Assembly (NCBI GenBank): GCA_964571855.1
Contig: CAZNDO010000002.1
Span: forward strand, 558,001-622,000
Direction: 5' to 3'
DNA length: 64,000 nt
Origin: CAYYFX01 sp964571855
GTDB taxonomy: Bacteria > ARS69
The translations under genes and the position numbers were made by a program. Within the stretch, counting starts at the first letter, position 1; each line of letters begins with the position of its first letter. Positions 52,704-59,666 of this stretch are shown here, one piece after another. Under the pieces are notes generated by a model, which was not told where the DNA came from, did not search any database, and saw only the letters and a list, made by a program, of their open reading frames with translations.

Positions 52704-53100
52704 CGGCGGACCTCGCGTCCCTTGGGGCCGCCGGCGCCGCACGAGCCGGCCCTCGAAGCCCGGCCGTCAGGCCGCCCGTCTGTTCCCGAGAGTCGCGAGC
52801 GACGGCGAGCGGAAGGCCCTCGGTCTGTTTCCGGTGAGTCCGCGGCAGGTGGAAGAGACAAGTGTCCATCACAAGAGTTCAGGAAAACCGACAAGGTCAG
52901 TTCCCCTCCGTCGGTTCCTTGTATGTTGGGAGCCGCGTATCGCAAGTTCCCAAGCACTTCGGCCACCGCGGGGGCCCCGGCTCCCTGGCAGGGAGCGCCG
53001 GTCGCCTCCACCAAGCCGGGTGGCTCGCCTCCACGACACGAATTGCCCGGCCTCGCGCCAGTTAGTGAACGGGCGCTCCAGGGGCCTCGGGCACGCGCCC
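52704..53100. other. Intergenic region upstream of the methylase-ParB-terminase run
   Basis: No gene is accepted here. An inverted repeat AACCGAC (52887-52893) / GTCGGTT (52910-52916) lies in a locally more AT-rich patch and could be an operator for the minus-strand genes downstream. A promoter could not be placed with confidence. Confidence 0.35.
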
Positions 53101-53718
53101 TCACTCGCAACGCTCCCGCGGCGGATCGCTCGCGTTGATCCTCTCGACGTACCCGTCCGCCTGCTCCATCGGTCCCCAGGCGTCGAAGTCGCGCAGGATC
53201 CACACGGGGCTCTGCCGACTGGGCAGCCGGCACCGCGTCGAGAGCGTCTGTACGTCCCCCTCGGACGCGCGGCGGAGGATTCCCATCTCCTCCACCTTGC
53301 TGAGGAGGGTGTGCACGGTGCGCGGCGTCGTGTCGAGGATTGCGGCGAGGCGAGTCGCGGAGCGGTACGAGAGAACCTTCGGGCGCTTCCAGTTCCAGTC
53401 CAGGGCCACCACGAGAAGCAAGCACGCCGCTGACCGCTCACCGCGCGCGATCAGATGCACGATCCGAAGGACGAGCCACTCTGGGATCTGCGCAAACCGC
53501 GGCGACGAGATCGCCTGGGCCGCGACGCGCCCAGTGGCCGTCACATAGGCCCGAACGCGCCTTCGCCGCAGGGCCTTCGGAGACTCGGGGTCCGGCGGCG
53601 TCGCGGGCGCTCCACCTGCCAGTTCCGAGAGTTTCTCGATTGTCGCGGACTCCTCCTCTGGAGTCAGCCTCGACCCGGGTCCGGTTCCGTAGTTTTGCTC
53701 CCACCCCGTTCCGCGCAC
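53101..53718 (-). CDS. Winged-helix/HTH protein of the phage-like module
   Basis: About 205 residues. GTG at 53718 is chosen because GGGAGG lies eight bases upstream; GTG at 53748 is also in frame. A helical N-terminal part (LTPEEESATIEKLSELAGG) and a linker lead to ICEVL-like helices (FAQIPEWLVLRIVHLIARGERSAACLLLVVALDW) and then a winged HTH (SYRSATRLAAILDTTPRTVHTLLSKVEEMGILRRAS), ending in a short tail. It resembles DNA-binding replication or regulatory proteins of phages that end in an HTH. Its position early in the element, next to the methylase, fits a regulator or replication initiator. Exact family not recognised. Confidence 0.6.
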   Translation of the reverse strand: MRGTGWEQNYGTGPGSRLTPEEESATIEKLSELAGGAPATPPDPESPKALRRRRVRAYVTATGRVAAQAISSPRFAQIPEWLVLRIVHLIARGERSAACLLLVVALDWNWKRPKVLSYRSATRLAAILDTTPRTVHTLLSKVEEMGILRRASEGDVQTLSTRCRLPSRQSPVWILRDFDAWGPMEQADGYVERINASDPPRERCE

Positions 53719-53829
53719 GTCCCTAACCTCCCGCGGTGCGACCCGCACCGACGAGTGGACGCTATGCGCGGGTGGGTGCTCCCGAGGAGCTGAGGATCTG
53801 CCGCGTTGAGGATTCTCAGGGGTGTGAAG

Positions 53830-54678
53830 TCACGTGGTGGGTCCCCGCTCACCTTTGCGGCCGCCCGACCGCCCCCTAGGCTGCCGACGGTCAGCCTCGT
53901 TCACCAGGGCGACGCACTTCGACACGTGGAGTGGCAGATGCTGGAGCGACCGACGTTTCCCATCGATCCACTCTGGGAGGGTGTAAGGGGCGAGGGTCCG
54001 ATAGGCCTTCTCCTCGACGAGGCGTCGGCACTCACGCCGCAGCGCGGGGACGTGGTCCTTTGAGACGACCAGTTCCTCTGCGATCTTCCCGTTGGTCTTC
54101 TTGCCCTTCCACAGGTGCGCAGCAAGGGCGTGCCGCAGCTTCTTTGCTTCGTCCCTCAGCTTCGGCCACGTCTCCCCTCCCCGCGCCCTCCACTCGCGCT
54201 GCCCGCGCTGCAGACGCTCGCCGATCACGCGCTTCAGCGCAGGGAGTGGGTAGCGGATGTCGACCTCGAGGACCACGACGGGCGGCGGAATTCCATCCCA
54301 CTCGTACACGGCAGCCGCAATGCCCTCGATCCAGCAAGTGCGCGAGAACGGACTCTCGAACAACGTGTCGGGGTGGTAGATCCAGTCCATCTCGTAGAGC
54401 GGCAACGTCCAGGTACGCGCGAACGCCCGTGCGAGCTTCGTGTTGTGCGCCAGGGACCGCTCCACAGCTCGGACGCGCTTCTTGGGTAGGCTCGCGCGGT
54501 CCGAGAAGTACCTCTGCAACTCCTCCGCGGCGAGGGGCTTCAGACGGGCCCGGGCCTTTGCGGCCGCCTCGGGGAAGCCGGGCGTCAGTTGGAGAAGTTG
54601 GTCCTTGCACGCTGCGATCGCCCGAAGGAGCCGTTCCTCCTCCGGTGTCGCCGCACCCACGTGCGCTTGACGCTCCAT
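53830..54678 (-). CDS. Hypothetical phage-type protein, 282 aa
   Basis: The ATG at 54678 has a strong GGAGGGAGAACG ribosome site. The N-terminal half is helical and charged (EEERLLRAIAACKDQLLQL, AKARARLKPLAAEELQRYF). The middle is rich in Trp, Tyr and Pro (TWTLPLYEMDWIYHPDTLFESPFSRTCWIEGIAAAVYEW), then VVVLEVDIRYPLPALKRVIGERL. The C-terminal part (KKLRHALAAHLWKGKKTNGKIAEELVVSKDHVPALRRECRRLVEE) looks like a helix-turn-helix. A replication-module or regulatory role is possible. It is the first minus-strand gene left of the recombinase. No named family is recognised. Confidence 0.6.
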   Translation of the reverse strand: MERQAHVGAATPEEERLLRAIAACKDQLLQLTPGFPEAAAKARARLKPLAAEELQRYFSDRASLPKKRVRAVERSLAHNTKLARAFARTWTLPLYEMDWIYHPDTLFESPFSRTCWIEGIAAAVYEWDGIPPPVVVLEVDIRYPLPALKRVIGERLQRGQREWRARGGETWPKLRDEAKKLRHALAAHLWKGKKTNGKIAEELVVSKDHVPALRRECRRLVEEKAYRTLAPYTLPEWIDGKRRSLQHLPLHVSKCVALVNEADRRQPRGRSGGRKGERGPTT

Positions 54679-54983
54679 CGTTCTCCCTCCTGGTCGATGG
54701 CTCTCCGCCGCTACGCTCGGGCGTACCCGCATCCGCGGTCGGCGGACCTCAGCGTGCCGCCAACGTACCACTTCGGCGTGGCCCCCCTCCGAGTGCCACC
54801 CCCGCGCCGCTTCCTCCGACCGCGCCGGGCCCCGTGGCCACGGTCCGGCACTTGCCGGCGGAGCCCCATGGTTCTGGGTCTTCCACCTGTGAGCCCCCGG
54901 CTTCTAGCTCACAGCACGGGAGGCCGCGCCATCGATCGGTGCCGCCGTCAAAGCGCTCGCTTCCGCCAGCCGTCCGAGCGTCC

Positions 54984-55157
54984 ATGGCCGAGCCGGGCAC
55001 GCCTTGTGGAGCAGGCCGCGCAACCGGCCTCTCCCTGGCCGACTGCCGCCAGCTCCTCGGCCCCGGCTGCCCGGCCTCGGACGAAGACCTGGCCTACGCG
55101 AGGGACGCACTGGTGACGCTCGCCCACCTGATCCTCGACCTCCACGCGGAGCGCTGA
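54984..55157 (+). CDS. Small protein encoded just before the recombinase
   Basis: A 57-residue reading frame that ends three bases before the recombinase GTG. The sequence LSLADCRQLLGPGCPASDEDLAYARDALVTLAHLILDLHAER is amphipathic helical with two Cys and looks like the small conserved proteins that often precede large serine recombinases in bacterial mobile elements. The tight spacing suggests co-translation. It may be an excisionase-like or accessory factor, which is an inference. A start within the preceding 300-base spacer is also possible; nothing else is seen in 54679-54983. Confidence 0.55.
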   Translation: MAEPGTPCGAGRATGLSLADCRQLLGPGCPASDEDLAYARDALVTLAHLILDLHAER

Positions 55158-55160
55158 CCC

Positions 55161-56678
55161 GTGAAGGGCGCCGTCCTCTACCTCCGGGTCTCGACCGCGG
55201 ACCAGGTCCAGAACCTCTCTCTCGCGACCCAGCGTGACCGCTGCGAGGAGTTCTGCGCCCGGGAGGGCTACGATGTCGTCGAGGTCTTCGAGGAGCGTGG
55301 CGAGTCCGCGAAGACCGCGGACCGGACCGAGTTCAAGCGCGCCCTGGACTTCTGCTCCAAGAACCGGCGCACGCTCGACGCCTTCGTGGTCTACAGCTTC
55401 GACCGCTTCGCCCGCGACACCACCGACCACCACGTCTACAAGGGTCGCCTCGCATCCCTCGGGATCGCCCTGCGCTCCACCACCCAGCCGACCGACGCCA
55501 CGCCCTGGGGCCAGTTCGCCGAGACCATTGCCGCCGCGCAGGCCAAGCTGGACAACGACCTCCGCGCCATGCGCACGCGCGACGGGATGCGCGCCGCCCT
55601 GGAGCGCGGGCGGTGGATCCACCAAGCCCCGATCGGGTACTCCACGGGCCCCCGCGGCGGCCCCTCCCTGCTCGTCGATCCCGACCGCGCCCCGCACGTG
55701 GCCCGCGCGTTCGACCTGCTCGCCCACGGCCGCTGCAGCCAGGCCGACGTCCTGAAGAACCTCGAACTCGAGGGTCTCCGGACGCGCGCGGGCCGCCCCG
55801 TCTCGGGTCAGACTTTCCAGGCCATGCTCCGCAACCCGGTCTACAGCGGCCGGATCGTGAACGCCTCGTTCGGCGTGGAGGCGCGCGGTGACTGGGAGGC
55901 CCTCATCTCGCAGGAGACCTTCGACCGCGTGCAGCTCGTCCTCGGCGGGCGCCGCCCGTCCGCGGTCAAGCGCCCGCGACTGCGCATCCGCGAGGAGTTC
56001 CCGCTGAAGCACTTCACGAAGTGCGGGCTGTGCGGCACGCCCCTCACCGCCGAGGTCAAGGAGGGCCGCCACCGGTACTACCGCTGCCGCCGGCGCGGGT
56101 GCGCCACGAGCACCGTGGCGGCGCACCTCGTGGAGGATGGCTTCCTCGCGGTGCTCAGCGCCTACCGGATGCGGCCGGAGTACTTCGCGCTCTTCCGCGA
56201 GATCCTTCTGCGCGAGCACGAGAACCGCCACGCCCACGAGATCCAGGAGCGCAAGCGCCTGGAGCGCCGCCGCGACGAGCTCGCCGAGCAGCGGCGGAAC
56301 CTGGGACGGGAGCTGATCCGGAACACGCTGGGCGTGGTGGCGTTCGCCGAACTGCGCGACGAGGTGGACCGCGACCTCGCGGACATCCGCATCGCCCTCA
56401 AGAACGCGTCGAACCGCGAGGTGGACATCGAGAGCGTGCTGTCCTTCGCGGAGCGGCTCCTTCTGGACCCTGCGAAGATGTGGCGCCAACTCCCGGACGC
56501 GAAGCGCCGGGTCTTCCAGTCCGCCCTCTTCCCCGAGGGGGTCACCTGGAACGAGGGCGGCAGCCGCGAAGTTCGAAGTCCGCTAACTGCGTCATTCCTT
56601 GCGGACTTGCGGGACTTGGGGGCCCCGGAAAGTGGTGTGGTATCCCCAACGGGATTCGAACCCGTGTTGCCGCCGTGA
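55161..56678 (+). CDS. Large serine recombinase (integrase) of the mobile element
   Basis: A 505-residue resolvase/invertase-family recombinase from a GTG. The catalytic domain begins GAVLYLRVSTADQVQNLSL with the nucleophile Ser at about 11 and the Arg-rich DAFVVYSFDRFARDT active-site block at 70-85. The recombinase domain (APIGYSTGPRG, AFDLLAHGRCSQADVLKNLELEGLRTRAG) and the zinc ribbon (KCGLCGTPLTAEVKEGRHRYYRCRRRGC) follow, then a coiled coil (ERKRLERRRDELAEQRRNLGREL). It joins attP and attB without long homology. Its last 14 codons run antisense into tRNA-Glu (56638-56713), so the present stop lies in the tRNA: an att-site junction is likely there. All active-site residues are intact. Confidence 0.93.
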   Translation: MKGAVLYLRVSTADQVQNLSLATQRDRCEEFCAREGYDVVEVFEERGESAKTADRTEFKRALDFCSKNRRTLDAFVVYSFDRFARDTTDHHVYKGRLASLGIALRSTTQPTDATPWGQFAETIAAAQAKLDNDLRAMRTRDGMRAALERGRWIHQAPIGYSTGPRGGPSLLVDPDRAPHVARAFDLLAHGRCSQADVLKNLELEGLRTRAGRPVSGQTFQAMLRNPVYSGRIVNASFGVEARGDWEALISQETFDRVQLVLGGRRPSAVKRPRLRIREEFPLKHFTKCGLCGTPLTAEVKEGRHRYYRCRRRGCATSTVAAHLVEDGFLAVLSAYRMRPEYFALFREILLREHENRHAHEIQERKRLERRRDELAEQRRNLGRELIRNTLGVVAFAELRDEVDRDLADIRIALKNASNREVDIESVLSFAERLLLDPAKMWRQLPDAKRRVFQSALFPEGVTWNEGGSREVRSPLTASFLADLRDLGAPESGVVSPTGFEPVLPP

Positions 56679-56713
56679 AAGGGCGGTGTCCTAGGCCTCT
56701 AGACGATGGGGAC
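56638..56713 (-). tRNA. tRNA-Glu (UUC)
   Basis: The minus strand runs from GTCCCCATCGTCTAGAGG to GGGGATACCA, 76 bases with an encoded CCA. The acceptor stem is GTCCCCA/TGGGGAT (first pair G-U), the anticodon loop is CTTTCAC with anticodon TTC within CCGCC/GGCGG, and the T arm has GGTTCGAATCC. The serine recombinase 3' end overlaps its 3' half on the other strand. Confidence 0.96.
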
Positions 56714-56798
56714 CCGTGCCGCAGGAACGCCGAGGGAGGTTAGGACCCGACCTCCCGCGCGTCAACCCGGCCCCGCCGCGCCCCCGGGCCGCACAACG

Positions 56799-57560
56799 CT
56801 ACGGCGCCGACCGGTCCACCACCGCCCCCGGCCCGAGGTCCAGCTTCCCCGCATCGAACGGCTGCGAGAACGACCAGTCCGTGATCGTGCACGCGGCGTA
56901 GGGATCGCCGTTCTCCTCCGTGATCGTGAAGCGCGTGGGCACCACCAGCCCGTCCACCGTGGTCCACTCGTCGTATCGCAGCACGTGCGGCGCGGTGGAG
57001 GTTACGCCCTCGGGCAGGAGCGCCTGGTAGGTGACCACGTACCGGCACGCGGCCAGACGCTTCGTCTCCGGGTGGATGTACAGCTCGTACCAGTCGTCCG
57101 GGGTGTCGCCCACGCCCTCGTCGAAGGTCATGTGCACCGTGGCGTACGGTACGGGATCGTTCTGCAGCGTCCCCGTCCCTTCCTCGAGGTGCACACCCGG
57201 GTCCTTCGTCACCCACGGCAGGTTCAGGAAGTACCAGTTCAAGAGCGCCATGAACCGCGGCGGCCCCGCGTCCTCCGGCCAGCCCACGCTGGTGCACTGC
57301 GCACCGTCCCACGCGGCGCGGATCTTCCCGCCGTCCGCTTCCAGGTACGCGCGCCGCGCGCCCTGCTCCACCACGGTGCGGAACCCGCCGCTGCCCTCCC
57401 ACCGGTCCGTGAACGTGCACGACGGCGCGGTCGCCCACGCGGCGTAGCCGCCGTGGGCCTCGATCATGTCGTGCACCAGGGTCTGCACGTCCGCGCGCGC
57501 GGACGAAACGACGGCGAGCAGCGCCCCCGCGAGGGCGCCGGCGATCGGGAGGGCGTTCAT
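56799..57560 (-). CDS. Exported hypothetical protein, possible lipoprotein-carrier fold
   Basis: About 253 residues from the ATG at 57560. A signal peptide (MNALPIAGALAGALLAVVSSARA) is followed by DVQTLVHDMIEAHGGYAAWATAPSCTFTDRW, like the start of LolA/LppX-type half-barrel proteins, then many beta strands (RRAYLEADGGKIRAAWDG, WYELYIHPETKRLAACRYVV, RYDEWTTVDGLVVPTRFTIT). It may bind a lipid or outer-membrane component in the periplasm, which is an inference from fold pattern. Three Cys residues are present, too spread to form a metal motif. It lies 38 bases from the lexA stop, on the same strand. No enzyme motif seen. Confidence 0.6.
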   Translation of the reverse strand: MNALPIAGALAGALLAVVSSARADVQTLVHDMIEAHGGYAAWATAPSCTFTDRWEGSGGFRTVVEQGARRAYLEADGGKIRAAWDGAQCTSVGWPEDAGPPRFMALLNWYFLNLPWVTKDPGVHLEEGTGTLQNDPVPYATVHMTFDEGVGDTPDDWYELYIHPETKRLAACRYVVTYQALLPEGVTSTAPHVLRYDEWTTVDGLVVPTRFTITEENGDPYAACTITDWSFSQPFDAGKLDLGPGAVVDRSAP

Positions 57561-57598
57561 GGGGACTCTCCGGCCGGGGTTGGCTCCGAGCGGTGGGC

Positions 57599-58213
57599 TC
57601 ACAGCCGACGATACACGCCCACCACCTTGCCGAGAATCTGGAAGTCCTCCGTGGGGTCCGGCACGATGGGCTCGTACGCCTCGTTCTCCGGCACGAGCCG
57701 CACGCCGCCTCCCGTGCGCTCCAGGCGCTTCACGGTGGCCTCCTCCCCCAGCCGCGCCGCCACGATGTCTCCCGTGCGCGCCTCCGCCTGCGAGCGGACG
57801 ATCACCAGATCCCCGTCCAGGATGGAGGCGTTCTTCATGGAGTCCCCCTGCACGCGCAGCAGGAACGTGTCCCCGGGACCGGTGAGCGACTCGTCCAGCA
57901 CGAACTCGTCCGCGCGGTTCTCCACGGCGAGCACCGGGGCGCCGGCCGCGATGCGGCCGAGCAGCGGCACCAGCCGCGCCCCGCGCAGATCCGGCCGCGC
58001 CGTGATCTCGATGGCGCGCGACTTCCCCCGCTCCCGCCGGATGGCGCCCTTCCGCTCCAGCGCCGCCAGGTGATCCTCCACGCCCTTCGTGGAGCGGATG
58101 CCGAACTCCTCGCCGATCTCGCGGATGGTGGGTGGTAACCCACGCCGATCGATCTCGTCCCGCAGCCAGTCCAGGATGGCCTGCTGCCGCGACGTGAGCG
58201 CGCGATCCGTCAT
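57599..58213 (-). CDS. lexA: LexA repressor
   Basis: A 204-residue LexA of normal length, from the ATG at 58213 with an AAGGAGG site. The N-terminal winged helix opens LTSRQQAILDWLRDEIDRRGLPPTIREIGEEFGI. The self-cleavage bond is Ala90-Gly91 (RIAAGAPV), the catalytic Ser is Ser125 in QGDSMKN and the catalytic Lys is Lys162 in EEATVKRL. It represses the SOS regulon and is cleaved when RecA filaments form. A shrunken DnaE2-like gene precedes it on the same strand, 85 bases upstream. The candidate operator at 58287-58300 suggests autoregulation. Confidence 0.95.
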   Translation of the reverse strand: MTDRALTSRQQAILDWLRDEIDRRGLPPTIREIGEEFGIRSTKGVEDHLAALERKGAIRRERGKSRAIEITARPDLRGARLVPLLGRIAAGAPVLAVENRADEFVLDESLTGPGDTFLLRVQGDSMKNASILDGDLVIVRSQAEARTGDIVAARLGEEATVKRLERTGGGVRLVPENEAYEPIVPDPTEDFQILGKVVGVYRRL

Positions 58214-58286
58214 GGACACCTCCTTGCGTGAACGGGCCCCTGCATCTTCCTCTTCCCCGACGCGGAACGAAGGGCGGCCGGCCTCG

Positions 58287-58300
58287 GATCGTGGGCGATC
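58287..58300 (-). promoter_or_regulatory. Candidate LexA operator
   Basis: GATCGTGGGCGATC is a perfect 5-4-5 inverted repeat, 74 bases upstream of the lexA start and touching the stop of the upstream gene. LexA boxes are short palindromes of this shape, but this organism's box is unknown. A longer inverted repeat (58264-58278 with 58327-58346) surrounds it. Confidence 0.35.
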
Positions 58301-59423
58301 ATGGTGTGAGGCAGGAAAGGCGACATGCCGCCCTTCGCTCCGTTCCGGGGAAGCTTACGACGAACGCGCGCGCCGCGCCCGCCACCGCGCGGGAGTCCGC
58401 GCGCCAGGGCAGCGCATCCGCGCAACCTGCAACCAGCAGCGCCGCGAGCGCCCGCCACGACACGCCGGCGCGCCGCGCACGAAGCACGAGATCCGGCACC
58501 GACCGGAACACCCCGCCGCGCGTCCGCTCGGCGAGCAGCGCCGGCGCCGCCGCCGCGACGTCCGGGCCCAGATGGTCCAGGCCCAGCCGCACCGCGCCGG
58601 GCGACTCCGGTTCCGGGCGCGCGCAGAGCATGCTGCGCTGGACGCACGGCGCGAGGATGCGCAGCCCGCGATCCTCCGCGTTCCGCCACGCCGCGCGGAG
58701 GCGCCGCGCCGGCCCGCCGGCCGGCAGCGACGCGAGCCAGAACGACGCCGGATCCCGCTCCCACGCCCACGCCGCGCAGAGAAGATCCCACGCAAGGAGA
58801 GCGGCGCGGTCGTCCGCCACGGGTCGGCGACCCGCCGCCGCGTCTCCTTCGCGCAGGAGGGTCAGGAGTTCCTGCGCGCTGCGTGGGTGGAAGGAGCCGG
58901 CAACCCCGAGAAGCTGCTGCGCATGAAGCCAGGATTCCGCGGACGGCCAAGCGCCCGCCGGGGCCGCCGGCAGGAACGCCAGCGAGGTTTCCTCGATCAA
59001 CACGGAAGGCGCGCCGCTCATGTCCGCCGGCGCGGCGTCCTCATCCAGCCAGCCGCGTACGACCGCGCCGGCGCCCGGGGGAACGCGCAGCACCCAGCGC
59101 TCCTCCGCCCCGGCACGACGCCACGCGACGCTCACCGGCCCGCACCAGCCCCACGCCTCCAGCGTGGCCGAGCCGAAGAGCCCCGCGGACCCGGCACGCA
59201 CGGGGATGCCGGCCCGCGCCGCCCGGCGCGCCACCGCCTCGAGCGCCCGGCACCAGGCACGCCCATGCCGCAGATCCCACGCGGCCAGCTCCGCCGCGCC
59301 GCGCCGCACGTCCCGCGGCGCCTCCGCCTTCGCGCCCGCCGGCCGCCCGAGGCTTCCCCACCGGATGACCGAGCCCGGGATCCCGCGGGGGCTCCGCCCC
59401 GCCGTGCGCATCGCTGTCCGCAT
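58299..59423 (-). CDS. Degenerate DnaE2/ImuC-like protein without polymerase active site
   Basis: A 374-residue protein starting at the ATG at 59423 (GGAGG about eight bases upstream). Residues about 240-345 match the C-terminal half of DnaE-type polymerases: DPASFWLASLPAGG, RNAEDRGLRILAPCVQRSML, AVRLGLDHLGPDVAAAAPALLAER, FRSVPDLVLRARRAGVSW and LLVAGCADALP. The region IPVRAGSAGLFGSATLEAWGW recalls the GxGRGSAAGSLVAY block. Missing are the PHP domain and the catalytic PDxDxD motif of a full DnaE (about 1050 residues), so it cannot be a polymerase by itself. Lying beside lexA it may be part of a reduced mutasome or SOS response. The homology is by eye and the function is an inference. Confidence 0.55.
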   Translation of the reverse strand: MRTAMRTAGRSPRGIPGSVIRWGSLGRPAGAKAEAPRDVRRGAAELAAWDLRHGRAWCRALEAVARRAARAGIPVRAGSAGLFGSATLEAWGWCGPVSVAWRRAGAEERWVLRVPPGAGAVVRGWLDEDAAPADMSGAPSVLIEETSLAFLPAAPAGAWPSAESWLHAQQLLGVAGSFHPRSAQELLTLLREGDAAAGRRPVADDRAALLAWDLLCAAWAWERDPASFWLASLPAGGPARRLRAAWRNAEDRGLRILAPCVQRSMLCARPEPESPGAVRLGLDHLGPDVAAAAPALLAERTRGGVFRSVPDLVLRARRAGVSWRALAALLVAGCADALPWRADSRAVAGAARAFVVSFPGTERRAACRLSCLTP

Positions 59424-59477
59424 CCCCGCGTCCTCCCTGACCGAGACGGATGGATAGTGCCGGACGAATGTCTAGTG

Positions 59478-59540
59478 CGTCAAGGGGATTCGCGGCGAAA
59501 TTCGCCTCGGCTTGACGATTCCCCCGCCGCGGGGGATAGA
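59478..59540. promoter_or_regulatory. Divergent promoter region with palindromic operator
   Basis: CGTCAAG (59478-59484) and CTTGACG (59511-59517) form an inverted repeat giving a TTGACG -35 in both directions. Plus strand: TTGACG, 17 bases, GATAGA (59535-59540), serving the beta-helix gene. Minus strand: TTGACG, 18 bases, CACTAT, serving the DnaE-like gene. GGCGAAATTCGCC (59494-59506) is a 6-1-6 palindrome midway. CCCCCGCCGCGGGGG fills the plus-strand spacer. Confidence 0.5.
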
Positions 59541-59666
59541 GAGGTTGTCCGGGAGCCGGCGCCGGAGGCCAGGCGGGGACGCAACCCGCCCGGTTGCAAG
59601 CACTTGGGCACCGTGCTAGGCTGCCCGGTCGAATCGCTGGCTCGCTCGCCGACCCGGAGGCACCGC

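Noticed and set aside
53931..55157. 408-codon plus-strand frame overlapping 53830-54678
   Set aside because: Low-complexity Pro/Ser/Arg shadow. Only the last 57 codons (54984-55157) look like a protein and have their own start.
56638..56713. C-terminal recombinase domain extending past the tRNA
   Set aside because: The residues VVSPTGFEPVLPP are the antisense reading of tRNA-Glu, not a protein domain.
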